Assembly (NCBI GenBank): GCA_020435995.1
Contig: JAGQYO010000018.1
Span: forward strand, 1-53,842
Source of the DNA: Flavobacteriales bacterium
GTDB taxonomy: Bacteria; Bacteroidota; Bacteroidia; Flavobacteriales_G; Salibacteraceae
Direction of reading: 5' to 3'
Length of the DNA stretch: 53,842 bases
Position 1 is the first letter of the stretch, and the number at the start of each line of letters is the position of its first letter. Below are positions 40,722-49,979 of the stretch, piece after piece. The position numbers and the translations under genes are program-made. The notes beneath the pieces are model-generated. The model did no database searches. It saw only the letters and a program-made list of their open reading frames with translations, and was not told where the DNA came from.

Positions 40722-42127
40722 TTATTCCACCAAAGGTCACTTTCTGAAAATTCTGAAGGAATTTCCATGAGAATTCGAGAAGAAGCAGGAAGGTAATTAT
40801 TGATTCTGCTTCCGAGGTGTTTTACCCATCCGAGACCAAGCCCTTTGTGAGTGAGCAGTATAAATCCTCTGCTATCTGAATCGAAAAAGAAGTCCTGTTT
40901 TTTGAGAAATTGCAGGGCCTGTTGAAGCGTTAATTCGCGGGACGGAAACTTTGATGCACTCGACACTGACAAGGCCAGCTCATGGTGGGGGACAAAGTTC
41001 TTACCTTTCATTTCACCCAGACAAACACCTAATTTCTTGAGTTTGATTCCTATTAAATTTTCAACGAAAGGAACATGTGATTTCGGGAAAGCATAAAGCA
41101 TATCGAACTTTTCTACAATTTCTGTATCAGTTTGAAGTGAAACCTTTTTTTTAATTTCTTCAAAATGATTTGAATTTTTATTCGCAGTTCTGCCCTTCCT
41201 TTTAGGGTGTTTTTCTTGGCTGATATTTTTAAACTGAGCACCTCCCAACGGTCCTGACTTTTGCATAAAACATACGAAAAAGCCTTCTCCTTGTGTAGCG
41301 TGAGGATAGAAGCGATAGCCCGGAACACCTTTAATTTTTTCATCTACAATTCCCCATTCCGAAGAAAATGAAAGCTCGATAAACTCAAGCTCATTATGCG
41401 TTGAGAGCCACTTAAGGTTTTCTTCGTTTTCTTGCAAGTTAAATGTGCACGTACTATAGCACAAAATTCCGCCTGGTTTGAGTGCCGGCCATATTTCCGC
41501 TAGAATTTTTCGTTGGCGAGATGCGCACAAACCTACATTTTGGATGCTCCATTGCTCTCGGGCTTCCTTATCCCTAAACATGCCTTCACCACTGCAAGGA
41601 GCATCCACCAAAATAAAGTCAAAGGAATTTGGGTTGTTTCCGAAATCAGCAGCTGAATTGTTGGTACATAGAACTTTAGTGTCTCCCCATTTACTCAGAT
41701 TATCTCGCAGTGCGCCCACCCTCGAATGAATAATTTCATTTGAAACCAGGAGACTGCCTTCGCTTAACAAATCGATTAAATGCGTGCTTTTACCTCCAGG
41801 CGCAGCACATAAGTCTAAGGCCCTTATACTTCTTTTTAGTTCAGCAATTTGAGAAAAACCCTGCTCCAAAAACATAGAAGCAGCTTCTTGTACATAATAT
41901 CCACCGGCTTGAAACAAGGGGTCAAGGGTAAATTTTGGCCGCTCGGGGAGGATAATCGAATTACTCGCCCAAGGAATTCGTTTAAAATGAGGATGAGTTT
42001 CGAAATTCTTTCTCTTATTGATTCGAACTGTAGTTGCCCCTTTGCTGTTTAATGCCGTTTTTAGCTTAGATATTTCATTTTCAGAAAGATGAAGCAGTGA
42101 TTGGCTAAAATCATTGGGAAAATCCAT
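40718..42127 (-). CDS. RsmF/NOL1-NOP2-Sun family rRNA cytosine-C5 methyltransferase
   Basis: This 469-residue SAM-dependent enzyme modifies cytosine in rRNA (or possibly tRNA). It has the SAM motif CAAPGGKSTHL, motif IV DAPCSGEGMFR and motif VI CYSTCTFN, giving the two catalytic cysteines of the family, and a C-terminal extension of about 170 residues with a PUA-like part (RGFILLTHKGLGLGWVK), as in RsmF. The position modified cannot be told from sequence alone. The ATG directly follows the T-run of the lolA terminator, so expression depends on read-through or a separate promoter. Confidence 0.9.
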   Translation of the reverse strand: MDFPNDFSQSLLHLSENEISKLKTALNSKGATTVRINKRKNFETHPHFKRIPWASNSIILPERPKFTLDPLFQAGGYYVQEAASMFLEQGFSQIAELKRSIRALDLCAAPGGKSTHLIDLLSEGSLLVSNEIIHSRVGALRDNLSKWGDTKVLCTNNSAADFGNNPNSFDFILVDAPCSGEGMFRDKEAREQWSIQNVGLCASRQRKILAEIWPALKPGGILCYSTCTFNLQENEENLKWLSTHNELEFIELSFSSEWGIVDEKIKGVPGYRFYPHATQGEGFFVCFMQKSGPLGGAQFKNISQEKHPKRKGRTANKNSNHFEEIKKKVSLQTDTEIVEKFDMLYAFPKSHVPFVENLIGIKLKKLGVCLGEMKGKNFVPHHELALSVSSASKFPSRELTLQQALQFLKKQDFFFDSDSRGFILLTHKGLGLGWVKHLGSRINNYLPASSRILMEIPSEFSESDLWWNN

Positions 42128-42154
42128 AAAAAAAACCTGAGCGTTATCTCAGGT
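42128..42154 (-). terminator. Terminator formed by the end of lolA, touching the next ATG
   Basis: On the minus strand ACCTGAG, a six-base loop ATAACG and CTCAGGT form a seven-pair stem, followed by a run of eight T that ends exactly at the ATG of the methyltransferase. The 5' arm consists of the last lolA codons (Asp-Leu-Arg), and the stop codon falls in the loop. Confidence 0.82.
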
Positions 42155-42809
42155 CAATTACTTCAACTCCTGCTGGAGTTTTAAAGTCAAAATAGTTTTC
42201 TGCGTATTGCTTATCTCCAGAAAAATTCTTCAAGGTATAAATGAAGTTATTTCCATCTTTTGATTTTACTTCCACCGATTGAATTTGAATTTTCGCTTTA
42301 TCTACATAAAGTAAAACGGTATGAAAAGGCTTGTCTCCAGGGTTTTCAGGATATAATCGAATTTCATTAACTGCAATTCCATTTTTAGTTTGATCGTCTC
42401 CAAGCACATATTTAAAGCCGCTTTCGTACAGCGTAAACATTTTTTTTGGATTCATAAACCCTTGCTCATCTTCTTCTGAAACTTCGCTTACTTGAACTTC
42501 CTTGGCATCTTTTAGATAAGTCCAAACCAATTTGCCGTTTGAGATGATTTCTTGTTCGCTCAATGCCAGTTTGTATTTATCACCTTTAACTATTATGGTA
42601 CCAGTTTGCGTGTCGTCGAGGCCTTCGGCTGTGTTGTGTAACCGAAACTCAAAGTCTGCCGTGATGCTTTTGTACGACTTGTTTTTAGCGCTAAGCTGGT
42701 CTAGTATTTCTTTTGCTTTTGGGTCTTTTGGAACCTTGTTGTCTCTATCGGTTTGAGCCGCGATTCCCATTGAATAAAAGGCGAAGCAAATGGTAATTAT
42801 TAATCTCAT
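42144..42809 (-). CDS. lolA: Outer-membrane lipoprotein carrier protein LolA
   Basis: This 221-residue periplasmic chaperone carries lipoproteins from the inner to the outer membrane. It has a signal peptide (MRLIITICFAFYSMGIAA), the LolA core with KSITADFEFRLH, GTIIVKGDKYKLAL, GKLVWTYLKDAKEVQVSEV and a C-terminal FDFKTPAGVEVIDLR, which is the normal end of the Bacteroidota form. It lies 19 bases downstream of ftsK and is probably cotranscribed with it, a common arrangement in this phylum. A terminator overlaps its stop. Confidence 0.94.
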   Translation of the reverse strand: MRLIITICFAFYSMGIAAQTDRDNKVPKDPKAKEILDQLSAKNKSYKSITADFEFRLHNTAEGLDDTQTGTIIVKGDKYKLALSEQEIISNGKLVWTYLKDAKEVQVSEVSEEDEQGFMNPKKMFTLYESGFKYVLGDDQTKNGIAVNEIRLYPENPGDKPFHTVLLYVDKAKIQIQSVEVKSKDGNNFIYTLKNFSGDKQYAENYFDFKTPAGVEVIDLR

Positions 42810-42828
42810 GTAAACGGTGTTTTAAATA

Positions 42829-45333
42829 TTAATTGTCGTTATTCAAGAACTGTTCCAAAGAAACTTCATCAGGTATGAGTACCTCACGGGCTTTAGAACC
42901 TTTAAAGGGGCCTATAATACCGGCGTGCTCTAACTGATCAATAATTCTACCAGCTCTGTTGTATCCTAGTTTTAATCGTCTTTGGAGCAAAGATGCAGAA
43001 CCCTGTTGATTCTGAACTATGGTACGTGCGGCGTCTTCAAAAAGTGCGTCGCGCTCCATGTCATCCATATTACCTGATCCGCCGTCGGTATCTCCCACAA
43101 ATTCGGGAAGGAAAAATGCATCAGGGTATCCATTTTGATTGCCTATAAACTCCGTAATGGCCTCTACTTCAGGGGTGTCCACAAACGCACATTGAACACG
43201 TATTAAATCGTTGCCGTTAGAAAAAAGTAAATCACCACGGCCAATAAGTTGATCGGCGCCACCAGCATCGAGTATGGTACGCGAGTCAATTTTTGAACTT
43301 ACCCTAAATGCAATTCGAGATGGGAAGTTGGCCTTAATTACACCCGTAATAATGTTGACGGAAGGTCGCTGGGTAGCGATAATCAAATGAATACCAATAG
43401 CTCGTGCTAACTGTGCAATTCGGGCAATGGGGGTTTCCACTTCCTTACCTGCGGTCATTATTAGGTCGGCAAATTCATCAACCACAACAATAATGTATGG
43501 CATGTATTTATGACCATTTTCTGGGTTTAGTTTTCGTTGAATAAACTTCTTGTTGTATTCCTTGATATTCCGGCAATGTGCGTCTTTGAGTAAATCATAG
43601 CGCTCGTCCATTTCAATACAAAGCGAATTGAGTGTAGCTACCACCTTCGACGTATCGGTAATTATAGCTTCACCATCATCGGGAAGTTTTGCTAAGTAAT
43701 GACGCTCTATTTTATTAAATAAGGTAAGCTCCACCTTTTTCGGATCCACGAGTACAAATTTCACCTGTGAAGGATGCTTTTTATATAAAATAGATACCAA
43801 TATGGCATTGAGTCCAACTGATTTCCCCTGCCCAGTGGCACCTGCCATGAGCAAGTGTGGCATTTTGGCTAAGTCGGTTACAAAAGTTTCATTGGAGATG
43901 GTTTTTCCCAAGGCCAATGGCAATTCCATATCCGAATTTTGAAATCGTTCACTTGCAATAACAGCCTTCATAGAAACCACACCAGCCTTTTGATTTGGTA
44001 CTTCAATTCCTATAGTTCCTTTTCCTGGGATAGGTGCGATAATTCGAATTCCGAGTGCCGACAAACTCAGGGCAATGTCATCTTCGAGGTTTTTAATTTT
44101 TGATATTCGAACACCAGCAGCAGGAACAATTTCATAAAGCGTAACGGTAGGACCAATGGTTGCTTTGATTTTTTCAATTTCAATTTTGTAATTACGCAAG
44201 GTATCTACAATTCGAATCTTGTTCGCTTCTAGCTCTTCTCGATCAACTTGAATTTCCCCGTCACCGTGGTTTTCCAAAAGGTCGATTCCTGGCATTTTGT
44301 ATTTTGCTAAATCTAGGGTAGGGTCATATTCTCCAAAGTCTTTGAGCTTTCGGTTTACTTCGCTGTCTGAAAGAATTTCTTCTTTGCTGTCTGCGATTTC
44401 TACGTCCATATCCAAATCACCTTCCACTTTGGTTGCGCTTTTAGTTGCAGTCGTGGGCACTTCAATCTCAAGCTCTTCAACTTCTTTCTTTTTTTCTGAT
44501 TCAGGAATTGCTGTGTCTAGCTCCAACTCTTGCCCTTCAGATAAAGGTACTTCTTGCGCGTTGCGGTCGGCTTTTATCTCATCTGGATAAAACAGGTCTA
44601 CTTCTTCTACACTTTCTTCTTCAATTTTGAGCGGATTAATATTCGAAAGGTCCATTCCTGATTCCTCTTCGGTTGAGCTTTTTCTGTTTTTGGGGAGAAT
44701 ATAAAGAAGGGCTTTGGCGATAAATTTAAAAGCAGCTTTAAATGAGAAATTGTAAGCAACAATTAAGTAAACTATAAAAACAAAACCCAGGAAGAGAAAT
44801 GCACCGACATTTCCTATGGTGAGCACCAACCACTCATTCATATAGTATCCTGTGGCCCCTCCGGCAAACAAATAGTTGGTGTCGATGAAATAGGAAATGC
44901 TGGCTGACAGCCAGATCATTGCAAAAAGAGTATTCTTTGTCGTTTTTACAAGTGGAAGCAAGCTAATTCCGGTCAGAATTTTTACCCCATATAAAAAGAA
45001 TAGGAACACAAATAAAAATGAGGCAACTCCAAACCAATTGTTAATAAATATTTGAGAGGTCATGGCCCCTAGCTTTCCGAGCCAGTTCGATACGATTATT
45101 TCGGGGTCGAGCAGCAGCTCCTTCCACGAACCGTACATGAGGTCTTGATCGGTTTGCCAAGTAAACAAGAATGAAACAAAGGCAATGAGCAGATAGAACG
45201 AAAACAAGATGAGCAACAACCCAAAAACTCGCTTAAATTTCTCGTCTTGAATTATGCTTACTATCCCAGGTAAGGGATTTATCTTTTGAAGAAGGCCTTT
45301 TTTACCTTTCTTATCATTACTTTTTTCACCCAT
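42829..45333 (-). CDS. ftsK: DNA translocase FtsK/SpoIIIE
   Basis: This 834-residue protein pumps DNA at the division site and activates dimer resolution. Four or five membrane spans lie in residues 35-210, then an acidic Glu/Ser-rich linker of about 130 residues (215-345), and the motor with Walker A GATGQGKS (498-505), Walker B VVVDEFADL and IIATQRPSVNIITGVIKANF. The C-terminal winged-helix gamma domain (LLQRRLKLGYNRAGRIIDQL) for sequence-directed loading is intact. Its promoter box TACTTTTG is at 45359-45366. It leads into lolA. Confidence 0.97.
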   Translation of the reverse strand: MGEKSNDKKGKKGLLQKINPLPGIVSIIQDEKFKRVFGLLLILFSFYLLIAFVSFLFTWQTDQDLMYGSWKELLLDPEIIVSNWLGKLGAMTSQIFINNWFGVASFLFVFLFFLYGVKILTGISLLPLVKTTKNTLFAMIWLSASISYFIDTNYLFAGGATGYYMNEWLVLTIGNVGAFLFLGFVFIVYLIVAYNFSFKAAFKFIAKALLYILPKNRKSSTEEESGMDLSNINPLKIEEESVEEVDLFYPDEIKADRNAQEVPLSEGQELELDTAIPESEKKKEVEELEIEVPTTATKSATKVEGDLDMDVEIADSKEEILSDSEVNRKLKDFGEYDPTLDLAKYKMPGIDLLENHGDGEIQVDREELEANKIRIVDTLRNYKIEIEKIKATIGPTVTLYEIVPAAGVRISKIKNLEDDIALSLSALGIRIIAPIPGKGTIGIEVPNQKAGVVSMKAVIASERFQNSDMELPLALGKTISNETFVTDLAKMPHLLMAGATGQGKSVGLNAILVSILYKKHPSQVKFVLVDPKKVELTLFNKIERHYLAKLPDDGEAIITDTSKVVATLNSLCIEMDERYDLLKDAHCRNIKEYNKKFIQRKLNPENGHKYMPYIIVVVDEFADLIMTAGKEVETPIARIAQLARAIGIHLIIATQRPSVNIITGVIKANFPSRIAFRVSSKIDSRTILDAGGADQLIGRGDLLFSNGNDLIRVQCAFVDTPEVEAITEFIGNQNGYPDAFFLPEFVGDTDGGSGNMDDMERDALFEDAARTIVQNQQGSASLLQRRLKLGYNRAGRIIDQLEHAGIIGPFKGSKAREVLIPDEVSLEQFLNNDN

Positions 45334-45358
45334 TCAACAACGGTGGTTTTGCCATTAT

Positions 45359-45366
45359 CAAAAGTA
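45359..45366 (-). promoter_or_regulatory. TAnnTTTG -7 box for ftsK
   Basis: The minus strand reads TACTTTTG, an exact consensus box, 25 bases before the ftsK ATG. It would give the ftsK-lolA transcript a promoter separate from the lipoprotein gene upstream. Confidence 0.5.
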
Positions 45367-45444
45367 ATCATAAGCCGCGCCTAGAACTCCCGTAAACACT
45401 GATTTTGAGCGCATTTTTTTAACACTAAAACGTTAACAAAGTCT

Positions 45445-46179
45445 TTAATAATCGAAACCCATAAAGGCTTCTTCCATTTTGCGCATGAGTACTTTGTTAC
45501 TCACAATCTTGTAGTCGGTCGGTATGCGGAGCTGTTCAGGATTAATGGTTTCTGGTAATACTTCAGCAGCGGTTAGCTTCATAACCAGTCCATTGCTTTG
45601 AATCATATACTCCATCAGTACACCATCAATGCTATTAAAAGGGTTACACCAATTGGAGTTTTTCAGGTTGATTTCGTCTGTGTACCAAATCACATAATCG
45701 GGGATGGGGTTGTCGTAAAAAATAATCTGAAGTCCCTTACACTCATAGCCCGCGATTACTCGTGTTGAATCTACTGGCATAGATCTGAACGCGGGAAAAT
45801 CTTGGTTAAAAAATTTGATGGTCGTTTCAGTAAACCTCGAAACGTACTTTGCGCTAACTATTTTCAAAAAGTAATCCATAGTTCGCCTGTCCATGTTACT
45901 TACATACCCTGCGGCAAAAAGTCCCATACCTCCAATCGACTCCATACGATAGGTATGGTCCTTAAAAATTAAGGTCATTTTATCTGGAAGTAAGTTCAAA
46001 CCGATATCGTTGGTGTCCAAAAACGGATAAGTGAGGTTGTATTCTATCATACCCTCAGTACGAGAATTGGTCATTTGGCTCGCGTCATCTTGATCTGAAT
46101 TACAGGATACTCCTACAATTGAAGCAATCGACATAATTAGATAGAGCTTAAAAAGAAAGTATTTAGTTCGTAGTATCAA
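45445..46179 (-). CDS. Uncharacterised lipoprotein (TTG start likely)
   Basis: This frame of 244 residues starts with a likely lipoprotein signal: basic residues (LRTKYFLFKL), a short hydrophobic stretch and the lipobox VGVSC with Cys26. A start at the internal ATG (46134) would leave too short a signal, so the TTG at 46179 is preferred, which is unusual but also seen elsewhere in the window. The mature part has EGMIEYNLTYP, LIFKDHTYRMES and VIAGYECKGLQIIFYD, a pattern like Bacteroidota DUF4412 or GLPGLI-type periplasmic proteins. Function unknown. It is divergent from argS. Confidence 0.75.
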   Translation of the reverse strand: MILRTKYFLFKLYLIMSIASIVGVSCNSDQDDASQMTNSRTEGMIEYNLTYPFLDTNDIGLNLLPDKMTLIFKDHTYRMESIGGMGLFAAGYVSNMDRRTMDYFLKIVSAKYVSRFTETTIKFFNQDFPAFRSMPVDSTRVIAGYECKGLQIIFYDNPIPDYVIWYTDEINLKNSNWCNPFNSIDGVLMEYMIQSNGLVMKLTAAEVLPETINPEQLRIPTDYKIVSNKVLMRKMEEAFMGFDY

Positions 46180-46280
46180 CAGAAAAATTGAAGGCTGTAA
46201 ATCTAATTCATTCTTGGCTTAATAAATCTACTAATCTTCATTATTATGGTCATCAGGTGGTTCGCACTAGATTTTCGGGG

Positions 46281-46288
46281 TACTTTTG
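46281..46288 (+). promoter_or_regulatory. TAnnTTTG -7 box for argS
   Basis: TACTTTTG is an exact consensus box 28 bases before the ATG at 46317. It lies inside the longer open frame that begins at 46188, which argues that this upstream part is not translated. Confidence 0.5.
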
Positions 46289-46316
46289 CCGCCTCAATAA
46301 ATCGGAATTACATCAA

Positions 46317-48092
46317 ATGGAATCGTTAGAACAAAAACTAGCATCTGCAATAGAAAAAGGACTTAATCATCTGTTTAACATTGACCTAGAAGCGAATTCA
46401 ATTTTGTTGCAAGGCACAAAAAAGGACTTCATCGGCGATTTTACATTGGTGGTGTTTCCATATTTGAGGGCTTCTAAAATGAGTCCAGAAAAAACTGCAG
46501 AAGCCATTGGTGAATATTTAGTAGCGAATTGCGCACAAGTGTCTAATTACAATGTGGTTAAAGGATTTTTGAATATTTCGATTTCCAATGAATTTTGGAT
46601 CACATGGTTGAAAAACTTGCCTAAAGTAGCTGATAGACTTCCAAAAACCAATTCGGGAAATACGATTATGGTGGAGTATTCATCACCAAACACCAACAAA
46701 CCTCTTCATTTAGGGCATATTAGAAATAACCTGTTGGGATATTCGGTAAGTGAGATTTTAAAAGCAAACGGACATCGTGTTTTAAAAACCCAAGTAATTA
46801 ATGACAAGGGCATTCATATATGTAAATCCATGTTGGCATGGCTTAAATATGGTGAAGGCGAAACGCCTAACTCTTCTGGGTTAAAAGGGGATAAGCTGGT
46901 AGGTAAATACTATGTAAAATTTGATAAGGAATACAAGAAGGAAATTCTTGAACTTTTGGAAACTGGAATGTCTGAAGAAGTGGCCAAAGCCAAGGCTCCA
47001 CTTATGATAGAAGCCCAAGAGATGCTTCGGCAGTGGGAAGCTAAAGATACTGAAACCTTGAAATTATGGGAGACCATGAATTCATGGGTTTACCAAGGTT
47101 TTGATGTGACTTACCAAAGAATGGGTGTGGACTTCGACCAACTTTATTATGAGTCATTTACCTATCTGTACGGCAAAGAAAAAGTTCTAGAAGGCGTCGA
47201 AAAAGGGGTATTTTACAAAAAAGAAGACGGATCTGTTTGGGTTGATTTAACTGAAAATGGCCTGGACGAAAAGTTGTTGCTCCGTTCGGATGGGACATCT
47301 GTTTATATGACTCAAGATATTGGCACTGCTATATTAAGGGTGGAAGATCATCCCAGCTTAAGCCAGTTGATTTATACAGTTGGCAACGAACAAGATTATC
47401 ATTTTAAGGTACTTTTTTTAATCCTCGAAAAATTGGGATACAAATGGGCAAATACTTGTTACCATCTGTCCTATGGTATGGTGGACTTGCCCTCGGGGAA
47501 AATGAAATCGCGAGAAGGAACCGTAGTCGATGCAGATGACTTGATGGAAGAAATGGTGGACAAAGCCGCTGAAACAGCCGAGCTACTTGGCAAATTGGAC
47601 GGTTTGTCTAGCGAAGAAAAACAGGCACTGTATGAGCAAATTGGACTTGCGGCACTCAAGTATTTTATTTTAAAAGTAGATCCGCGTAAGAGGATGCTTT
47701 TTGATCCCAAAGAATCCATTGATTTTAATGGAAATACCGGCCCGTTTATCCAATATACCCATGCACGAATTCAAGCCATATTAGGCCGAGCTGGAGAAGT
47801 TTCAAATGCATTTGATTATTCTGAACTTAATGAGAAAGAATGGGCACTTGTACGGCATTTATATGATTTTGAGTCGGCTGTGAGTGAAGCTGGTAAGGAG
47901 TACTCGCCAGCGATAATCGCAAACTACACCTACGATTTGGTAAAACATTACAATTCCTTTTATCAAACTTGTTCCATTTTTGGAACAGATGATAACGAAA
48001 GAGATTTTAGGGTTTATCTATCATCAGTCACCGGTGAAACCATTGCTTACTTGCTTCAATTGTTGGGAGTAGCAGCTCCTAGTCGTATGTAG
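46317..48092 (+). CDS. argS: Arginyl-tRNA synthetase
   Basis: This 591-residue class I synthetase charges tRNA-Arg. The N-terminal Add-1 domain is followed by the class I HIGH motif as HLGH (131-134) in SSPNTNKPLHLGHIRNN, the KMSKS motif as KMKSREG, and the C-terminal DALR anticodon-binding domain that ends at TIAYLLQLLGVAAPSRM, the usual ArgS ending. I start at the ATG at 46317 (MESLEQKLASAI); the frame stays open another 43 codons upstream but that part is not synthetase-like and contains the promoter box. Its stop directly abuts the stop of the convergent receiver gene. Confidence 0.97.
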   Translation: MESLEQKLASAIEKGLNHLFNIDLEANSILLQGTKKDFIGDFTLVVFPYLRASKMSPEKTAEAIGEYLVANCAQVSNYNVVKGFLNISISNEFWITWLKNLPKVADRLPKTNSGNTIMVEYSSPNTNKPLHLGHIRNNLLGYSVSEILKANGHRVLKTQVINDKGIHICKSMLAWLKYGEGETPNSSGLKGDKLVGKYYVKFDKEYKKEILELLETGMSEEVAKAKAPLMIEAQEMLRQWEAKDTETLKLWETMNSWVYQGFDVTYQRMGVDFDQLYYESFTYLYGKEKVLEGVEKGVFYKKEDGSVWVDLTENGLDEKLLLRSDGTSVYMTQDIGTAILRVEDHPSLSQLIYTVGNEQDYHFKVLFLILEKLGYKWANTCYHLSYGMVDLPSGKMKSREGTVVDADDLMEEMVDKAAETAELLGKLDGLSSEEKQALYEQIGLAALKYFILKVDPRKRMLFDPKESIDFNGNTGPFIQYTHARIQAILGRAGEVSNAFDYSELNEKEWALVRHLYDFESAVSEAGKEYSPAIIANYTYDLVKHYNSFYQTCSIFGTDDNERDFRVYLSSVTGETIAYLLQLLGVAAPSRM

Positions 48093-48473
48093 TTACTGTT
48101 CGATAATCTCTGCTAATTGATTAGGTTTCAGTGGCTTTTGAATATAACCTGAAACGGATTTGAATTTGCGAGCCCTATTCAAATCATCTTGGTTTAAGCT
48201 TGAGGTAAGTACATGCAGTTTTATGTCTTTGGCAATGGCCATTTTTTCATAATGTTCTAAAAATTCGAATCCGTCCATGATGGGCATTCTGAGGTCTAGA
48301 AAAATAAAATCAGGAAATTCTGAATTGACCTTGCATTGATTTAAATAATTTAAGGCCTCTTTTCCGTTGGTTTGTACTACGTAATCTGCATTTCCAAGAA
48401 TATCTAAATAACGTCTAACGATAAGGTTACTAATAAACTCATCATCGATAAGTAAAACTCTAAGTCGTTTCAT
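48093..48473 (-). CDS. Single-domain response regulator (CheY-like)
   Basis: This 126-residue protein is a stand-alone receiver domain: acidic pocket Asp10-Asp11, phosphorylated Asp60 in FLDLRMPIMDG, the switch Thr-Ser in VLTSS and Lys in YIQKPL. There is no output domain and no kinase next to it, so it must take part in a phosphorelay or act by protein binding. I chose the ATG at 48473 (MKRLRVLLIDDE), as the longer start at 48482 adds only three residues. Such lone receivers of the LRMPxMDGxEFL type are common in Bacteroidota. Confidence 0.92.
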   Translation of the reverse strand: MKRLRVLLIDDEFISNLIVRRYLDILGNADYVVQTNGKEALNYLNQCKVNSEFPDFIFLDLRMPIMDGFEFLEHYEKMAIAKDIKLHVLTSSLNQDDLNRARKFKSVSGYIQKPLKPNQLAEIIEQ

Positions 48474-48555
48474 TGGATTCATTTCGAATTTTAGAAATTG
48501 TGGTTACGTAAAGATCCTATTAAAGGTTATCTGCTTCCAGACATTCGGTTTTTAC

Positions 48556-48563
48556 TACATTTG
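48556..48563 (+). promoter_or_regulatory. TAnnTTTG -7 box for ffh
   Basis: TACATTTG is an exact consensus box 51 bases before the ffh ATG and would drive the ffh-folD pair. No clear -33 TTG at the usual distance is seen. Confidence 0.48.
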
Positions 48564-48614
48564 CCCAACTTCAAAAAAACAAACGAAAATCAGGACAGGT
48601 AAAGGGTAGAGGAT

Positions 48615-49967
48615 ATGTTTGATAGTTTATCGGAACGGTTAGAAAGATCATTTAAAATACTAAAAGGTCAGGGGCAAATTACGGAAATTAATGTTGCCGA
48701 AACTTTAAAGGATGTGCGGCGGGCGTTGTTGGATGCCGACGTTAACTATAAAGTAGCCAAAGAGTTTACTAGTGAAGTAAAAGAGAAAGCCTTGGGGCAA
48801 AATGTGCTAAATGCCGTTTCTCCTGGTCAACTATTGGTTAAAGTAACTCACGATGAACTCACCAGCTTAATGGGTTCGGTTGAGGCGGAATTTAGAACTG
48901 ATGGCAACCCTGGCGTTATTTTAATGGCGGGATTGCAAGGATCGGGTAAAACAACTCATACTGGAAAACTTGCTCATTATCTTAAAACCAAAAAGGGAAA
49001 AAAACCTTTGTTGGTGGCCTGTGATGTGTACCGTCCTGCAGCTATCGACCAATTGCATGTAGTAGGAGAGCAAGTAGGTGTAAGTGTTTTTAGTGATAAG
49101 GAAAATAAAAATCCTGTGGATATTGCTCGCAAAGGAATTGCTTTTGCGAAGGCCAATGGACACAATGTTGTGATTGTTGATACTGCCGGTCGGCTTGCGG
49201 TGGATGAAGTCATGATGAAGGAAATCACCGAAATCAAAAAAGCCATTCAGCCCCAAGAGACCCTTTTTGTGGTAGATGCCATGACGGGGCAAGATGCTGT
49301 GAATACAGCAAAAGAGTTTAACGATCGCTTGGATTTTGATGGGGTAATCCTTACTAAGCTTGATGGTGATACCCGTGGTGGAGCGGCGCTTTCTATTCGC
49401 AGGGTTGTAAATAAGCCCATAAAGTTTGTTGGGATGGGAGAAAAGATGGACGCATTGGATGTGTTCTATCCCAAGCGAATGGCCGACAGAATATTAGGCA
49501 TGGGTGATATTGTGTCTTTGGTTGAAAAAGCACAGGAAAACTTTGATGAAGAAGAGGCCCGAAAGCTCCAAAAGAAAATAGCAAAAAACACCTTTAACTT
49601 TAATGATTTCCTTAAGCAGATTGAGCAAATCAAAAAAATGGGTAACCTAAAAGACCTAGCTGGAATGATACCCGGTATGGGCAAAATGATGAAAAATGTG
49701 GATATTGACGACGATGCCTTTAAGGGTATTGAAGCAATTATTCATTCTATGACCCCCCACGAACGTGAGAATCCCACTTTGATTGATGGAAGTAGGAGGA
49801 AGAGAATAGCTTCTGGCTCTGGAACTTCGGTTCAGGAAGTGAATAAATTGATCAAACAATTTATGGAAACCCGAAAGGTGATGAAGCTGATGTCGGATAA
49901 AAATAATATGGCCAAAATGATGTCGGGACTCAAAGGTGGATTGCCTGGCATGGGAGGAAGGCCCTAA
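48615..49967 (+). CDS. ffh: Signal recognition particle protein Ffh
   Basis: This 450-residue GTPase binds signal sequences of nascent membrane proteins and SRP RNA. The N domain has LKDVRRALLDADVNYKV; the G domain has the P-loop GLQGSGKTT (106-114), CDVYRPAAIDQL, DTAGRL and TKLDGDTRGG; the methionine-rich M domain ends in GLPGMGGRP and contains the RNA-binding NPTLIDGSRRKRIASGSG. Full length. FolD follows by 12 bases and is likely in the same operon. Confidence 0.98.
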   Translation: MFDSLSERLERSFKILKGQGQITEINVAETLKDVRRALLDADVNYKVAKEFTSEVKEKALGQNVLNAVSPGQLLVKVTHDELTSLMGSVEAEFRTDGNPGVILMAGLQGSGKTTHTGKLAHYLKTKKGKKPLLVACDVYRPAAIDQLHVVGEQVGVSVFSDKENKNPVDIARKGIAFAKANGHNVVIVDTAGRLAVDEVMMKEITEIKKAIQPQETLFVVDAMTGQDAVNTAKEFNDRLDFDGVILTKLDGDTRGGAALSIRRVVNKPIKFVGMGEKMDALDVFYPKRMADRILGMGDIVSLVEKAQENFDEEEARKLQKKIAKNTFNFNDFLKQIEQIKKMGNLKDLAGMIPGMGKMMKNVDIDDDAFKGIEAIIHSMTPHERENPTLIDGSRRKRIASGSGTSVQEVNKLIKQFMETRKVMKLMSDKNNMAKMMSGLKGGLPGMGGRP

Positions 49968-49979
49968 AAACAGCAAACT

